Positions 11,891-12,069 of a stretch of DNA of 12,069 nucleotides are shown in pieces. Numbering within the stretch: position 1 is the stretch's first letter; each line of letters begins with the position of its first letter. The notes below the pieces were generated by a model that searched no databases, was not told where the DNA came from, and saw only the letters and a list, made by a program, of their open reading frames with translations. Source of the stretch: Clostridium sp. UBA4746 (lineage in GTDB: Bacteria > Bacillota > Clostridia > Clostridiales > Clostridiaceae). Both the position numbers and the translations under genes were made by a program. Where the stretch lies: contig DHIM01000019.1 of NCBI GenBank assembly GCA_002403785.1, positions 2,789 to 14,857 of the forward strand. Reading direction: 5' to 3'.

Positions 11891-11954
11891 TGTCGTGAGA
11901 AGAGACTTGAACGACAATAGTAGCAGAGCTATGTTGCACTCATATCTCTGCTAC
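11891..11954 (+). ncRNA. Two-hairpin structured leader
   Basis: Hairpin 1: TGTCGT (11891-11896) with ACGACA (11911-11916). Hairpin 2: GTAGCAGAG (11920-11928) with CTCTGCTAC (11946-11954), extended by TAT/ATA after one mismatch. They sit between a possible promoter and a good RBS. No T-run follows, and it fits no riboswitch consensus that I know. Confidence 0.45.
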
Positions 11955-11985
11955 AAGAAAATAATTAATAAGGAGATAGTTTTTT

Positions 11986-12027
11986 ATGATTATGATGAAA
12001 ATAATTTACATTAAAGCCACGAAATGA
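11986..12027 (+). CDS. 13-codon ORF behind the structured leader
   Basis: AAGGAG (about 11970-11975) is 10 nt before ATG 11986; the frame reads MIMMKIIYIKATK and stops at TGA. It may be a leader peptide of a gene beyond the right edge, or a small peptide. Nothing more can be supported up to 12069. Confidence 0.3.
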   Translation: MIMMKIIYIKATK

Positions 12028-12069
12028 ATAACTTATATTGATTCTTAAATTATTCTTTTCATATGGCTT

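Noticed and set aside
1..12069. CRISPR array, tRNA, rRNA, insertion sequence or transposase
   Set aside because: No regularly spaced repeats, no tRNA-like cloverleaf and no transposase motif were seen on either strand.

Overview
The window looks like a chromosome segment of an anaerobic, low-GC Firmicute, most likely a Clostridium. It is very AT-rich, ribosome binding sites are strong AGGAGG/GGGG types, factor-independent terminators are frequent, and gene content fits: a Ni-Fe carbon monoxide dehydrogenase-family protein (cooS), remnants of flavodoxin and desulfoferrodoxin genes, a DUF975 membrane protein and a LysM/NlpC-P60 cell-wall hydrolase. The species cannot be named from sequence alone.

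Layout. 1-1932: the 3' part of a probable TetR-type regulator overlapping a 14-helix DHA2-type drug exporter, a regulator/pump pair closed by a terminator. 1933-3464: long non-coding DNA around a small cupin gene, which has a CRP/FNR-like dyad upstream and a decayed GntR/UTRA regulator fragment downstream. 3465-4240: DUF975 integral membrane protein and terminator. 4254-4861: an orphan 115-residue gene on the minus strand lying between two near-identical 36-37 bp direct repeats. 4873-5488: a graveyard of gene starts: the first 29 codons of a desulfoferrodoxin/desulforedoxin-type gene, the first 23 codons of a flavodoxin-like gene (both minus strand), and an 8-codon stub matching the start of Rrf2-family regulators under a well-formed promoter with an operator-like dyad. 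5583-8092: cooS and a hot-dog acyl-CoA thioesterase, separated by RNA that can fold in two exclusive ways. 8421-9149: secreted LysM + NlpC/P60 peptidase. 9284-9847: two small proteins, one a single-helix membrane protein, the other an extraordinary cysteine-rich protein with a duplicated Cys-Cys motif. 9901-10130: a decayed minus-strand gene. 10330-11019: a PilZ-like gene (minus). 11200-11670: a small zinc-ribbon gene (minus) with a frame-shifted continuation and a partly deleted second copy upstream. 11681-12069: tiny ORFs, a 9-bp tandem repeat and a two-hairpin leader running towards the right edge.

The main point of interest is cooS. All six C-cluster ligands and the B/D-cluster cysteines align with the well-studied Carboxydothermus enzyme, but the catalytic lysine, the catalytic histidine and the rest of the histidine proton-relay ladder are replaced, and there are three extra N-terminal cysteines. 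No cooC, cooF or acetyl-CoA synthase gene is in the window. It may be a CODH-fold protein with altered chemistry, standing where a redox-gene neighbourhood and its regulator have been deleted.
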